Assembly (NCBI RefSeq): GCF_017114825.1
Contig: NZ_JADEVO010000049.1
Coordinates: forward strand, 1 to 32,495
DNA: 32,495 nucleotides
Source of the DNA: Pseudomonas gregormendelii
Lineage (GTDB): Bacteria > Pseudomonadota > Gammaproteobacteria > Pseudomonadales > Pseudomonadaceae
Direction: 5' to 3'
Position numbers and translations under genes: made by a program. The notes beneath the pieces were generated by a model, which ran no database searches, was not told the origin of the DNA, and saw only the letters and a program-made list of their open reading frames with translations. Below are positions 1-6,923 of this stretch, one piece after another. Every line of letters starts with the position of its first letter. Within the stretch, counting starts at the first letter, position 1.

Positions 1-73
1 CGACTTGGTCGACAACCGACAATTTAAAAGTCAGCGTGTAATCTCTCTGGCTACGTTTTTCGCCCGTGTTCAT
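1..73 (-). CDS. IS3-family transposase OrfA, N-terminal fragment cut by window edge
   Basis: Reading the minus strand from an ATG at 73 to the window edge gives 24 residues beginning MNTGEKRSQRDYTLTFKLSV. The pattern of a basic start followed by YTLxFKLSVVDQV is typical of the first helix of IS3-family OrfA helix-turn-helix proteins, which bind the element's ends and are made together with OrfB (DDE integrase) by frameshifting. A purine-rich ribosome site (AGGAAGG) sits just before the ATG. The rest of the gene, OrfB and the other IS end lie outside the window, so intactness cannot be judged. The identification rests on a short stretch and family memory. Confidence 0.7.
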   Translation of the reverse strand, partial: MNTGEKRSQRDYTLTFKLSVVDQV

Positions 74-126
74 TGCACCTTCCTGATAAGAAGCCAGAAG
101 GTGTAAACCTTATTCAGGACGAGACA
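1..126 (-). mobile_element. End of an IS3-type insertion sequence (partial)
   Basis: The 53 bases between the transposase ATG (73) and about position 126 look like the terminal non-coding part of an IS. Read outward-in on the minus strand, the inferred tip is TGTCTCGTCCTGAATAAGG, with the TG start common in IS3 elements. The tip lies about 10 bp from the leuA terminator, so the insertion sits in a harmless position downstream of leuA. The exact tip and the target duplication cannot be confirmed because the partner end is not in the window. Confidence 0.55.
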
Positions 127-135
127 GCACAAACA

Positions 136-169
136 AAAAGGCCCCCAGGTTCTCACCCAGGGGCCTTTT
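136..169 (-). terminator. leuA rho-independent terminator
   Basis: The sequence AAAAGGCCCC ... GGGGCCTTTT (136-145 with 160-169) forms a 10-bp stem around a short loop. It lies 17 bp beyond the leuA stop codon, with a T-rich tail on the minus strand. It is symmetric enough to also stop transcription arriving from the other side. Confidence 0.85.
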
Positions 170-186
170 GCATTACAGCCAAAGCC

Positions 187-1866
187 TTACGCCGCTTTCG
201 CTTCCGGCTGGCTCAGCGAGCGGTTCAGCGCGCTGAACAGGGCCTTGAAGCTGGCGGTGGTGATGTTCTCGTCGATACCCACACCGTGCACAGCACGCTC
301 ACCATTGACTCGCAGTTCGATGTAGGCCGCTGCCTTGGCATGGGTGCCCGCGCCGATCGCGTGTTCGTTGTAGTCCATGATTTCCACCGGAATCGGCAAG
401 CCGGCCACCAGGGCTTCCAGGGCGCCGTTGCCCTTGCCGTTCCAGCGCAGGTTGTTTTCACCCTGGCCTTTGCTCGACACTTCGACTTCCACCGAGCTGT
501 TGCCGTTCTCTTCCTGCAGGCGATGGCTGACCAGCGCATAAGGGGTGTTGGCTTGCAGGTATTCACGCTGCAGCAAGGCGTAGATCTGTGGTGCGGTCAT
601 CTCCAGGCCAACGCGGTCGGTTTCGGCCTGGACAACCTGGCTGAACTCGATCTGCATGCGACGCGGCAAGCTGATGTCGTATTCCTGTTCCAGCAGGTAG
701 GCGATACCGCCTTTGCCCGACTGGCTGTTGACGCGGATCACCGCCTCATAGCTGCGACCAATGTCGGCCGGATCGATCGGCAAGTACGGTACTTCCCACA
801 AGGTACCTTGTTTCTGCTGGGCAAAGCCCTTGCGGATAGCGTCCTGGTGCGAGCCGGAGAACGCGGTGTGGACCAGATCGCCGACGTACGGGTGACGCGG
901 GTGCACCTGGATCTGGTTGCATTCCTCGACGACCTTGCGCACGCCGTCGATGTCCGAGAAGTCGAGCTCAGGGTGTATGCCCTGGGTGTAGAGGTTCAGT
1001 GCCACGGTCACGAGGTCGACGTTACCGGTGCGCTCGCCATTGCCGAACAGGCAGCCTTCGACGCGATCCGCGCCGGCCATCAGGCCCAGTTCGGTAGCGG
1101 CAACGCCGGTGCCGCGGTCGTTGTGGGTGTGCAGGCTGATGATCACGCTGTCACGACGGTTGATGTGACGGCCGAACCATTCGATCTGGTCGGCATAGAT
1201 GTTCGGGGTGGCGCATTCGACGGTGGCCGGCAAGTTGAGGATCATCTTGTGCTCGGGCGTCGGGTTCCAGACCTCGATCACGGCGTCACAGACTTCCTTG
1301 GCGAATTCCAGCTCAGTGGCGCTGAAGGTTTCCGGCGAGTATTCGAAGGTCCATTCGGTGTCCGGCTGCTGGGCGGCGTATTTAACGAACAGCTTGGCCG
1401 CGCTGACGGCGATTTCCTTGATGCCGTCCTTGTCCTGGTTGAACACGATGCGACGGAAAGACGGCGAAGTCGCGTTGTACAGGTGAACGATGGCTTTTTT
1501 CGCCCCGCGCAAAGATTCGAAGGTGCGCTCGATCAGGTCTTCACGGCCCTGGGTCAACACCTGGATGGTGGTGTCGTCCGGGATGTGGTTGCCTTCGATC
1601 AAGGTGCGCACGAAGTCGAAGTCGGTTTGCGAAGCGGCCGGGAAGGAGGCTTCGATTTCTTTCACGCCGACCTGCACCAGGGTTTTCCAGAAGCGCAGCT
1701 TTTTAACCGCGTCCATAGGCTCGATCAGCGACTGGTTACCGTCGCGCAGGTCCGAGCTGCACCAGATCGGCGCCGCGGTGATGGTCTTCGACGGCCAGGT
1801 GCGGTCCGGGATGTCGATGGTCGGAAACGCGCGGTACTTCGAAGACGGGTCTTTGAGCATGCTCAT
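187..1866 (-). CDS. leuA: 2-isopropylmalate synthase
   Basis: This enzyme condenses acetyl-CoA with 2-oxoisovalerate, the first committed step of leucine synthesis, in the cytoplasm. The 559-residue product matches the long LeuA form. The N-terminal TIM barrel carries CSSDLRDGNQSLIEPM at about residues 36-51 (R-D-G-N-Q catalytic and metal-binding motif) and HTHNDRGTG near 247-255 (metal-binding His pair). The C-terminal third is the LeuA allosteric domain, which in the family senses leucine. The ATG at 1866 is preceded by AAGGA nine bases upstream. The gene stands alone with its own terminator. A 360-bp 5' region holds a possible leader ORF, which could allow leucine-dependent attenuation; that is inference. 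Confidence 0.97.
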   Translation of the reverse strand: MSMLKDPSSKYRAFPTIDIPDRTWPSKTITAAPIWCSSDLRDGNQSLIEPMDAVKKLRFWKTLVQVGVKEIEASFPAASQTDFDFVRTLIEGNHIPDDTTIQVLTQGREDLIERTFESLRGAKKAIVHLYNATSPSFRRIVFNQDKDGIKEIAVSAAKLFVKYAAQQPDTEWTFEYSPETFSATELEFAKEVCDAVIEVWNPTPEHKMILNLPATVECATPNIYADQIEWFGRHINRRDSVIISLHTHNDRGTGVAATELGLMAGADRVEGCLFGNGERTGNVDLVTVALNLYTQGIHPELDFSDIDGVRKVVEECNQIQVHPRHPYVGDLVHTAFSGSHQDAIRKGFAQQKQGTLWEVPYLPIDPADIGRSYEAVIRVNSQSGKGGIAYLLEQEYDISLPRRMQIEFSQVVQAETDRVGLEMTAPQIYALLQREYLQANTPYALVSHRLQEENGNSSVEVEVSSKGQGENNLRWNGKGNGALEALVAGLPIPVEIMDYNEHAIGAGTHAKAAAYIELRVNGERAVHGVGIDENITTASFKALFSALNRSLSQPEAKAA

Positions 1867-2230
1867 CGGGAAATCCTTGTTGTAGGGGCCGAAAAAAGGC
1901 GGCCTGCCGGTGGATCAAAAGTTCTGGGGATGAAGCGTAGGACGAGGCACCGCGGTTCAGCCCGGCAGTCGTGCACTGACAAGGCACAGACTGCGGTGCT
2001 GGCGAAGCTGAATGAGGGTGTGAGAGGTTTTCATGCCTTCAACCCTAACCGCGAAGGTGAAGGTTGGCAAGCGGTCGAAAAAAATTGAGAGAAATACTCT
2101 TGGGCAAGCCTCTAGCGAGATTTAATTGCTTGGATCAGCCCTGATTGTCCTAATGATTGCTGGCGGTTTAAACACCGCGCAATCGAACTGGCGTGCTTTG
2201 CAGTCTCCAGGTCCGGGTTGCAATGGGCCG
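1867..2230 (-). promoter_or_regulatory. leuA 5' leader region with possible leader peptide
   Basis: This 364-bp gap lies between leuA and the next gene, which is on the same strand. It contains a 25-codon ORF (2034 to 1957, minus) starting MKTSHTLIQL with GAAGG before its ATG. The ORF's 3' end (CCGGCAG at 1962-1968 on the plus strand) is perfectly complementary to CTGCCGG at 1904-1910. A second small hairpin, GGCCG/CGGCC (1887-1904), abuts and shares one base with that arm, so the two could compete. Five of 25 residues are leucine, but not in a tight run, so a classical Leu attenuator is only a possibility. I could not place a convincing sigma-70 promoter. Confidence 0.35.
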
Positions 2231-2734
2231 TTACGGACGAATCTCGATCATCGTTCCATCCGGCACCAGGCCCCACACTTCTCGCATGTCCATATTGCGC
2301 ATGGCGATGCAGCCGTCGGTCCAGTCCAGGGTATGAAACAGGTTCTCCGGGTAGTCGTAGGAATCGGGCGTGCCGTGGATCATGATCATGCCCCCCGGTG
2401 GTACGCCTTCGCGCAGCGAGCGCGCAGAGTCGGCCGCATTCGGGTAGGAGATGTGCATGGCCAGGTTAAAGCGGTCGCTGACCTTGCGCCAGTCCACCCA
2501 GTAGAAGCCTTCCGGGGTGCGCTTGTCGCCTTCCATCAGCTTGGCGCCCTTCGGTTGCTTGCCCAGGGAAATGCGGTAGGTTCGCAGCGCCTGGCCGTCG
2601 GCAATCAATTGCAATTGATGAGCGGATTTAAGCACCAACACTTTTTCGATCGGTTTGCCATCCAGGGTCACCACGGTGGAAGCCTGGGACACGGCAATGA
2701 ACGACAGGCAGAACAGGGCAAGCAACCAGCGCAT
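2231..2734 (-). CDS. Exported L,D-transpeptidase family protein (YkuD fold)
   Basis: The 167-residue protein begins with a signal peptide (residues 1-19, cleavage probably after VSQA). The YkuD catalytic signature follows: MIHGTP at 118-123 and DWTDGCIAM at 137-145, with His120 and Cys142 as the likely catalytic pair. Family members build 3-3 cross-links in peptidoglycan, attach proteins to it, or act as related periplasmic enzymes. No LysM or other wall-binding domain is present, so it is a minimal single-domain version. The substrate cannot be read from sequence. It is transcribed toward leuA but lies 364 bp from it, so probably separately. Confidence 0.88.
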   Translation of the reverse strand: MRWLLALFCLSFIAVSQASTVVTLDGKPIEKVLVLKSAHQLQLIADGQALRTYRISLGKQPKGAKLMEGDKRTPEGFYWVDWRKVSDRFNLAMHISYPNAADSARSLREGVPPGGMIMIHGTPDSYDYPENLFHTLDWTDGCIAMRNMDMREVWGLVPDGTMIEIRP

Positions 2735-2844
2735 TAAAACGATATCCCTAAGAGGTGTTGCGACTATCTAATTGTAGGTGTTGCCTCAGGCTTGAGCCGC
2801 AGGCGGACGATCTTTTGCTTTTGCAAAAAATTTTACATTCCGAA

Positions 2845-3396
2845 TCAAACAATAACCGGCTGGGCCAACGGCGGAATCGATTCCGACCGCACGGGGTAGA
2901 CCTCCGACCGCCGGTCAGCGAAGAAGTATTCTAAAGTACGCCCCACCGTGCGGAAAGCCAGGTCGGACCAAGGGATGTCCGCTTCTTCAAAAAGCTGGAC
3001 TTCGAGGCTTTCTATGCCTGCTGCGAAATCCAGGTCCACCAGTTCGGCGCGGTAGAACACATGCACCTGGCTGATGTGCGGCACGTCGATCAGTGTATAG
3101 ATGCAGAGGTCGCGGACCCTGGCACAGGCTTCTTCGGCGGTTTCGCGAATGGCGGCCTGTTCGATGGTCTCGCCGTTCTCCATGAACCCGGCGGGCAGGG
3201 TCCAGTAGCCCAGTCGCGGCTCGATGGCCCGTCGGCACAACAATACCTTCCAGCCCCAGGTGGCCACGCAGCCGGCGACGATGTTGGGGTTCTGGTAGTG
3301 GATGGTGTGACAGCTGTCACAGACAAACCGCAGGCGCGAATCGCCCTCGGGAATGCGTTGTGTCACCGGGTTGCCGCACTGGCTGCAAAATTTCAT
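2845..3396 (-). CDS. Nudix hydrolase with N-terminal zinc ribbon
   Basis: Residues 1-35 hold a zinc ribbon with two CxxC pairs (Cys4/Cys7 and Cys26/Cys29). A Nudix domain follows, with the box from Gly70 through Glu76, Arg84-Glu85 and Glu88-Glu89. The usual glycine after the EE pair is replaced (EEAC), a tolerated variation. Proteins of this layout hydrolyse nucleoside-diphosphate-linked substrates such as NADH or ADP-ribose; the exact substrate is not evident. The start was set at 3396 (MKFCSQCGNP) because 48 codons of longer open frame upstream have unnatural composition and run over the divergent gene's promoter region. The product is 183 residues. Confidence 0.9.
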   Translation of the reverse strand: MKFCSQCGNPVTQRIPEGDSRLRFVCDSCHTIHYQNPNIVAGCVATWGWKVLLCRRAIEPRLGYWTLPAGFMENGETIEQAAIRETAEEACARVRDLCIYTLIDVPHISQVHVFYRAELVDLDFAAGIESLEVQLFEEADIPWSDLAFRTVGRTLEYFFADRRSEVYPVRSESIPPLAQPVIV

Positions 3397-3542
3397 GCTT
3401 GGGTTCCTGAATGCTGTGCCTATCTTGGCGTGCGGCGGTGTCGGTCGGCAAGTTGTCGTTTCGCGACAGACGGCCGTTCGGGGCTTGGGCGGTCGGTGTG
3501 ATTGGTGCATGATGCAGGGTAAGGCACAGATCGAGATCACTC

Positions 3543-4142
3543 ATGCTGGACGAGCTACTGCATCGGGTAAGCAACCACACGCCGCGAACCCTGGAAACCG
3601 ACAAACGTTTTCCCGAGGCCGCCGTATTGGTGCCCATCACCCGCAGTGACGAACCGGAACTGGTTCTGACCCTGCGCGCCAGCGGGCTCTCGACCCATGG
3701 CGGCGAAGTGGCGTTTCCCGGAGGCCGCCGCGACCCTGAAGACCCGGACCTGATTTTCACCGCCCTGCGCGAAGCCGATGAAGAGATTGGCCTGCCGCCC
3801 GGGCTGGTCGAGGTGATCGGGCCTCTGAGCCCGCTGATCTCGCTGCATGGCATCAAGGTCACGCCTTATGTCGGGGTGATACCGGATTTTGTCGAGTATC
3901 GGGCCAACGATGCCGAGATCGCGGCAGTGTTCAGTGTACCGCTGGAGTTTTTTCGCGAGGATCCGCGCGAACACACCCACCGCATCGATTATCAGGGCCG
4001 CAGCTGGTATGTGCCGAGCTATCGTTACGGCGAGTACAAGATCTGGGGCCTGACGGCGATCATGATCGTCGAGTTGATCAACCTGCTGTATGACGCGAAA
4101 ATCAGCCTGCACCAGCCGCCCAAAAGCTTTATCAATACCTGA
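3543..4142 (+). CDS. Nudix hydrolase, CoA pyrophosphatase type
   Basis: This 199-residue Nudix enzyme carries the sub-family motif THGGEVAFPGGRRDPED (51-67) just before and into the Nudix box, and ALREADEEIGL at 74-84. The motif identifies the CoA/acyl-CoA pyrophosphatase group (E. coli NudL-like), which splits CoA into 3',5'-ADP and phosphopantetheine. The first box glutamate is aspartate here (Asp67), as is common in this group. It is transcribed away from the zinc-ribbon Nudix gene, and a 146-bp region separates the two starts. The gamma-carbonic-anhydrase gene follows 53 bp downstream on the same strand and is probably co-transcribed. Confidence 0.9.
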   Translation: MLDELLHRVSNHTPRTLETDKRFPEAAVLVPITRSDEPELVLTLRASGLSTHGGEVAFPGGRRDPEDPDLIFTALREADEEIGLPPGLVEVIGPLSPLISLHGIKVTPYVGVIPDFVEYRANDAEIAAVFSVPLEFFREDPREHTHRIDYQGRSWYVPSYRYGEYKIWGLTAIMIVELINLLYDAKISLHQPPKSFINT

Positions 4143-4195
4143 AGCCATCATTCGTATGGCAATACCCGAGCCGGCCTGGCCCTGAGGACAACAAG

Positions 4196-4720
4196 ATGAA
4201 ATACCGCCTGGGCGACGCCCGAGTCGAAACCCACCCGCAGAGCTGGGTAGCCCCCAACGCCGTGCTGGTGGGCAAAGTCAAACTGGAAGAGGGCGCCAAC
4301 GTCTGGTTCAACGCGGTGCTGCGTGGCGACAATGAATTGATCCTGATCGGCAAGAACAGCAACGTCCAGGACGGTACGGTGATGCACACCGACATGGGCT
4401 ACCCGTTGACCATCGGTACCGGCGTGACTATTGGCCACAATGCCATGCTGCATGGCTGCACGGTCGGGGATTACAGTTTGATCGGCATTAATGCGGTGAT
4501 TCTCAACGGCGCGAAAATCGGTAAAAACTGCATCATCGGTGCCAATTCGCTGATCGGCGAGGGCAAGGAAATTCCCGATGGCTCCCTGGTGATGGGCTCG
4601 CCGGGAAAAGTGGTGCGCGAGTTGACCGAACAGCAAAAGAAAATGCTCGAGGCCAGCGCTGCGCACTACGTGCACAACGCCCAGCGCTATGCCCGCGACC
4701 TGGCTGAGCAGGAAGAATGA
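4196..4720 (+). CDS. Gamma-carbonic anhydrase family protein (YrdA/PaaY-like)
   Basis: The 174-residue protein is built of hexapeptide repeats (for example IGTGVTIGHNAMLHGCTV) that form a left-handed beta-helix trimer. The three zinc-ligand histidines of the gamma-carbonic anhydrase family are present at His64, His81 and His86, and Arg43/Asp45 lie at the positions of the conserved active-site R-D. Many bacterial YrdA-type members have weak or no CO2-hydration activity, so catalysis is not assured. The ORF ends by overlapping the next start by 4 bp (ATGA), which shows translational coupling to the DUF1289 gene. Confidence 0.9.
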   Translation: MKYRLGDARVETHPQSWVAPNAVLVGKVKLEEGANVWFNAVLRGDNELILIGKNSNVQDGTVMHTDMGYPLTIGTGVTIGHNAMLHGCTVGDYSLIGINAVILNGAKIGKNCIIGANSLIGEGKEIPDGSLVMGSPGKVVRELTEQQKKMLEASAAHYVHNAQRYARDLAEQEE

Positions 4721-4920
4721 CCACTGCAGAACCACCGGTTCGCTCACCGTGCGTGAATGTCTGTGCGCTGGATGACGATGACCTCTGCACCGGTTGCCAG
4801 CGCACGGTCGAGGAGATCACGCGCTGGAGCCGGATGGATAATGACGAGCGGCGCAAGGTTTTGGGGCTTTGCCATGAAAGGGCGAAGTCCAGCGGGCTGG
4901 TGTGGATGCTTGGCAAGTAA
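4717..4920 (+). CDS. DUF1289 small cysteine-rich protein
   Basis: This 67-residue protein has the DUF1289 signature SPCVNVCALD...LCTGCQRT, giving Cys12, Cys16, Cys24 and Cys27, a likely metal site (zinc or Fe-S). A WSRM and DER stretch follows, as in the family. Function is unknown. It overlaps the carbonic-anhydrase-like gene by 4 bp, so it is the last gene of that short operon. A REP pair follows 23 bp after the stop. Confidence 0.88.
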   Translation: MTTAEPPVRSPCVNVCALDDDDLCTGCQRTVEEITRWSRMDNDERRKVLGLCHERAKSSGLVWMLGK

Positions 4921-4943
4921 CTCCGGACATTCATCGCGCCCTT

Positions 4944-5042
4944 TGTAGGAGCGAGCTTGCTCGCGAAAACCTGAGGGCGCTGCGGGGTACCTGATTTTAC
5001 GCGTAATCGTTAACGTCCTTCGCGAGCAAGCTCGCTCCTACA
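4944..5042. repeat. REP pair (BIME) between the DUF1289 and VUT genes
   Basis: Two inverted copies of the Pseudomonas REP palindrome face each other: 4944-4967 (TGTAGGAGCGAGCTTGCTCG core) and its reverse complement at 5019-5042, separated by about 50 bp. The right copy ends within 17 bp of the ATG of the next gene. Confidence 0.9.
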
Positions 5043-5058
5043 GGTGTCTTTTCGTCCC

Positions 5059-5526
5059 ATGCTTTTTTTGATCGCCTACATCAGCAGCGTCGTGCTGATC
5101 AATTACGCCTTTTCCACCGCCCCGCACCTGGACATCATCTGGTCGGCCTGGGGTGGCCTGGTATTCGTGCTGCGCGACATGGTGCAAACGCGCTTTGGGC
5201 ACGGCGCAATCATCGCCATGCTGGCCGCGCTGGTGTTGTCCTATGTCACCTCCGATCCATCCATCGCTCTCGCCAGTGCCACGGCGTTCGCGGTCTCCGA
5301 GTGCATTGACTGGCTGGTGTTCAGCATCACCAGGCGCCCGCTGCACGATCGCCTGTGGATAAGTTCGGCGCTGAGCATCCCCCTTGATACGTTCATCTTC
5401 TTTGGCATGATCGACGCGTTCACCCCAGCCGTGATCCTCACCGCTATGGCCTCGAAGTTCGCGGGCGTGACGGCCGTCTGGTTGATCATGGCCTGGCGCC
5501 TGCGCAAACAGGCTGTCGCCAGCTGA
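5059..5526 (+). CDS. VUT-family / DUF165-like membrane protein (possible queuosine-precursor transporter)
   Basis: The 155-residue protein is hydrophobic, with about five or six membrane segments beginning at MLFLIAYISSVVLINYAF. The run ALASATAFAVSECIDWLVF and the later SIPLDTFIFFGM resemble the DUF165/VUT (YhhQ) family, which imports queuosine precursors such as preQ0. It is shorter than E. coli YhhQ (about 220 residues), so the substrate is uncertain. I chose the ATG at 5059; a GTG at 5044 would add five residues. Neither has a clear Shine-Dalgarno, because the preceding bases belong to a REP palindrome. It may be expressed poorly or from an RNA whose 5' end forms the REP hairpin. Confidence 0.8.
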   Translation: MLFLIAYISSVVLINYAFSTAPHLDIIWSAWGGLVFVLRDMVQTRFGHGAIIAMLAALVLSYVTSDPSIALASATAFAVSECIDWLVFSITRRPLHDRLWISSALSIPLDTFIFFGMIDAFTPAVILTAMASKFAGVTAVWLIMAWRLRKQAVAS

Positions 5527-5547
5527 AGCCAAAACCGCAGGTTCATG

Positions 5548-5553
5548 TAAAAT
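5548..5553 (+). promoter_or_regulatory. Possible -10 element for purT
   Basis: TAAAAT at 5548-5553 lies in the 100-bp gap before purT, about 75 bp before the start codon. No good -35 box is seen, so this is a weak call. Confidence 0.3.
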
Positions 5554-5626
5554 GCCGCGCTTTCTCCCCATGGGAAGCGCGCCAGGCGCTGCCTCCCTCG
5601 ATGATCCGCTTCTTTGAGGACTTGAG

Positions 5627-6808
5627 ATGACCCGTATCGGAACTCCATTGTCGCCGACCGCGACCCGCGTATTGCTGTGTGGCTGTGGCGAGTTGGGCAA
5701 GGAAGTGGTGATCGAGCTGCAACGCCTGGGCGTTGAAGTGATCGCCGTGGACCGTTATGCCAACGCACCGGCCATGCAAGTGGCGCATCGCAGCCACGTG
5801 ATCAACATGCTCGACGGTGCCGCCCTGCGTGCGGTCATCGAAGCAGAAAAACCGCACTTCATCGTGCCGGAAATCGAAGCCATCGCGACTGCCACCCTGG
5901 TCGAACTGGAAGCCGAAGGTTTCACCGTGATCCCTACCGCGCGTGCCGCGCAGCTGACCATGAACCGCGAAGGCATTCGCCGCCTGGCAGCTGAAGAGCT
6001 GGACCTGCCCACTTCGCCGTACCACTTCGCCGACACTTTCGAGGATTACAGCAAGGCGGTCGAAGACCTCGGCTTCCCGTGTGTGGTCAAGCCAGTGATG
6101 AGCTCGTCAGGCAAGGGCCAAAGCCTGCTGCGCAGCGTCGATGACGTGAAGACCGCGTGGGACTACGCGCAAGAAGGCGGCCGTGCCGGCAAGGGGCGAG
6201 TGATCGTCGAGGGCTTCATCGATTTCGACTACGAAATCACCTTGCTCACCGTGCGCCACATCGGCGGCACCACGTTCTGTGCTCCGGTGGGGCATCGCCA
6301 GGAGAAGGGCGATTACCAGGAGTCCTGGCAGCCACAGGTCATGAGCCCGATCGCGTTGGCGGAGTCCGAGCGTGTCGCCAAAGCCGTGACCGAAGCCTTG
6401 GGTGGCCGCGGCCTGTTTGGCGTCGAGTTGTTCATCAAGGGCGACCAGGTGTGGTTCAGCGAAGTGTCGCCGCGTCCACACGACACGGGCCTTGTGACTC
6501 TGATTTCGCAGGACCTGTCGCAGTTCGCGCTGCACGCCCGGGCCATTCTTGGCCTGCCGATCCCGTTGATCCGTCAGTTCGGGCCTTCGGCTTCGGCGGT
6601 GATCCTGGTGGAAGGGCAGTCGACCCAGACGGCGTTCGCCAATCTTGGCGCTGCGCTGAGCGAGCCGGATACGGCGTTGCGGTTGTTCGGCAAGCCTGAG
6701 GTCAACGGCCAGCGCCGCATGGGCGTGGCGCTGGCGCGGGATGAGTCGATTGAAGCGGCTCGGGCGAAGGCTACCCGTGCTTCCCAGGCCGTCGTAGTAG
6801 ACCTCTAA
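5627..6808 (+). CDS. purT: Formate-dependent phosphoribosylglycinamide formyltransferase
   Basis: PurT makes formyl-GAR from GAR, formate and ATP, the folate-independent route for the third step of purine synthesis. The 393-residue length is normal. The N-terminal pre-ATP-grasp part has LLCGCGELGKEVVIELQRLG and a conserved acidic/arginine stretch (VDRYANAPA). The ATP-grasp core has VVKPVMSSSGKGQS (about 153-166, nucleotide-binding loop) and GVELFIKGDQVWFSEVSPRP (about 265-284, Mg-binding Glu residues). Start codon support is GAGGA six bases upstream. It is a single-gene unit followed by a REP pair. Confidence 0.97.
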   Translation: MTRIGTPLSPTATRVLLCGCGELGKEVVIELQRLGVEVIAVDRYANAPAMQVAHRSHVINMLDGAALRAVIEAEKPHFIVPEIEAIATATLVELEAEGFTVIPTARAAQLTMNREGIRRLAAEELDLPTSPYHFADTFEDYSKAVEDLGFPCVVKPVMSSSGKGQSLLRSVDDVKTAWDYAQEGGRAGKGRVIVEGFIDFDYEITLLTVRHIGGTTFCAPVGHRQEKGDYQESWQPQVMSPIALAESERVAKAVTEALGGRGLFGVELFIKGDQVWFSEVSPRPHDTGLVTLISQDLSQFALHARAILGLPIPLIRQFGPSASAVILVEGQSTQTAFANLGAALSEPDTALRLFGKPEVNGQRRMGVALARDESIEAARAKATRASQAVVVDL

Positions 6809-6822
6809 ACCGAGGCGCGGCA

Positions 6823-6913
6823 TTCGCGGGCAAGCCCGCTCCTACATGGGATTGGGGTCGTACACACAATTTGTGGACAACCCGAAATCCTGTGGGAGCG
6901 AGCTTGCTCGCGA
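6823..6913. repeat. REP pair between purT and the MFS gene
   Basis: Opposed REP palindromes lie at 6823-6846 (TTCGCGGGCAAGCCCGCTCC type) and 6891-6913 (TGTGGGAGCGAGCTTGCTCG type). They sit between two convergent genes, a usual REP location, and end 10 bp from the MFS stop codon. The two copies are not identical, so each arm is of a different REP variant. No separate T-tract terminator is seen here. Confidence 0.88.
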
Positions 6914-6923
6914 TGGCGGTCTA

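Noticed and set aside
73..2088. 671-residue plus-strand open frame opposite leuA
   Set aside because: It is the antisense shadow of leuA. High GC leaves the opposite strand open; the translation is His/Val/Gln-rich with no family pattern, and it runs through the IS end and the terminator.
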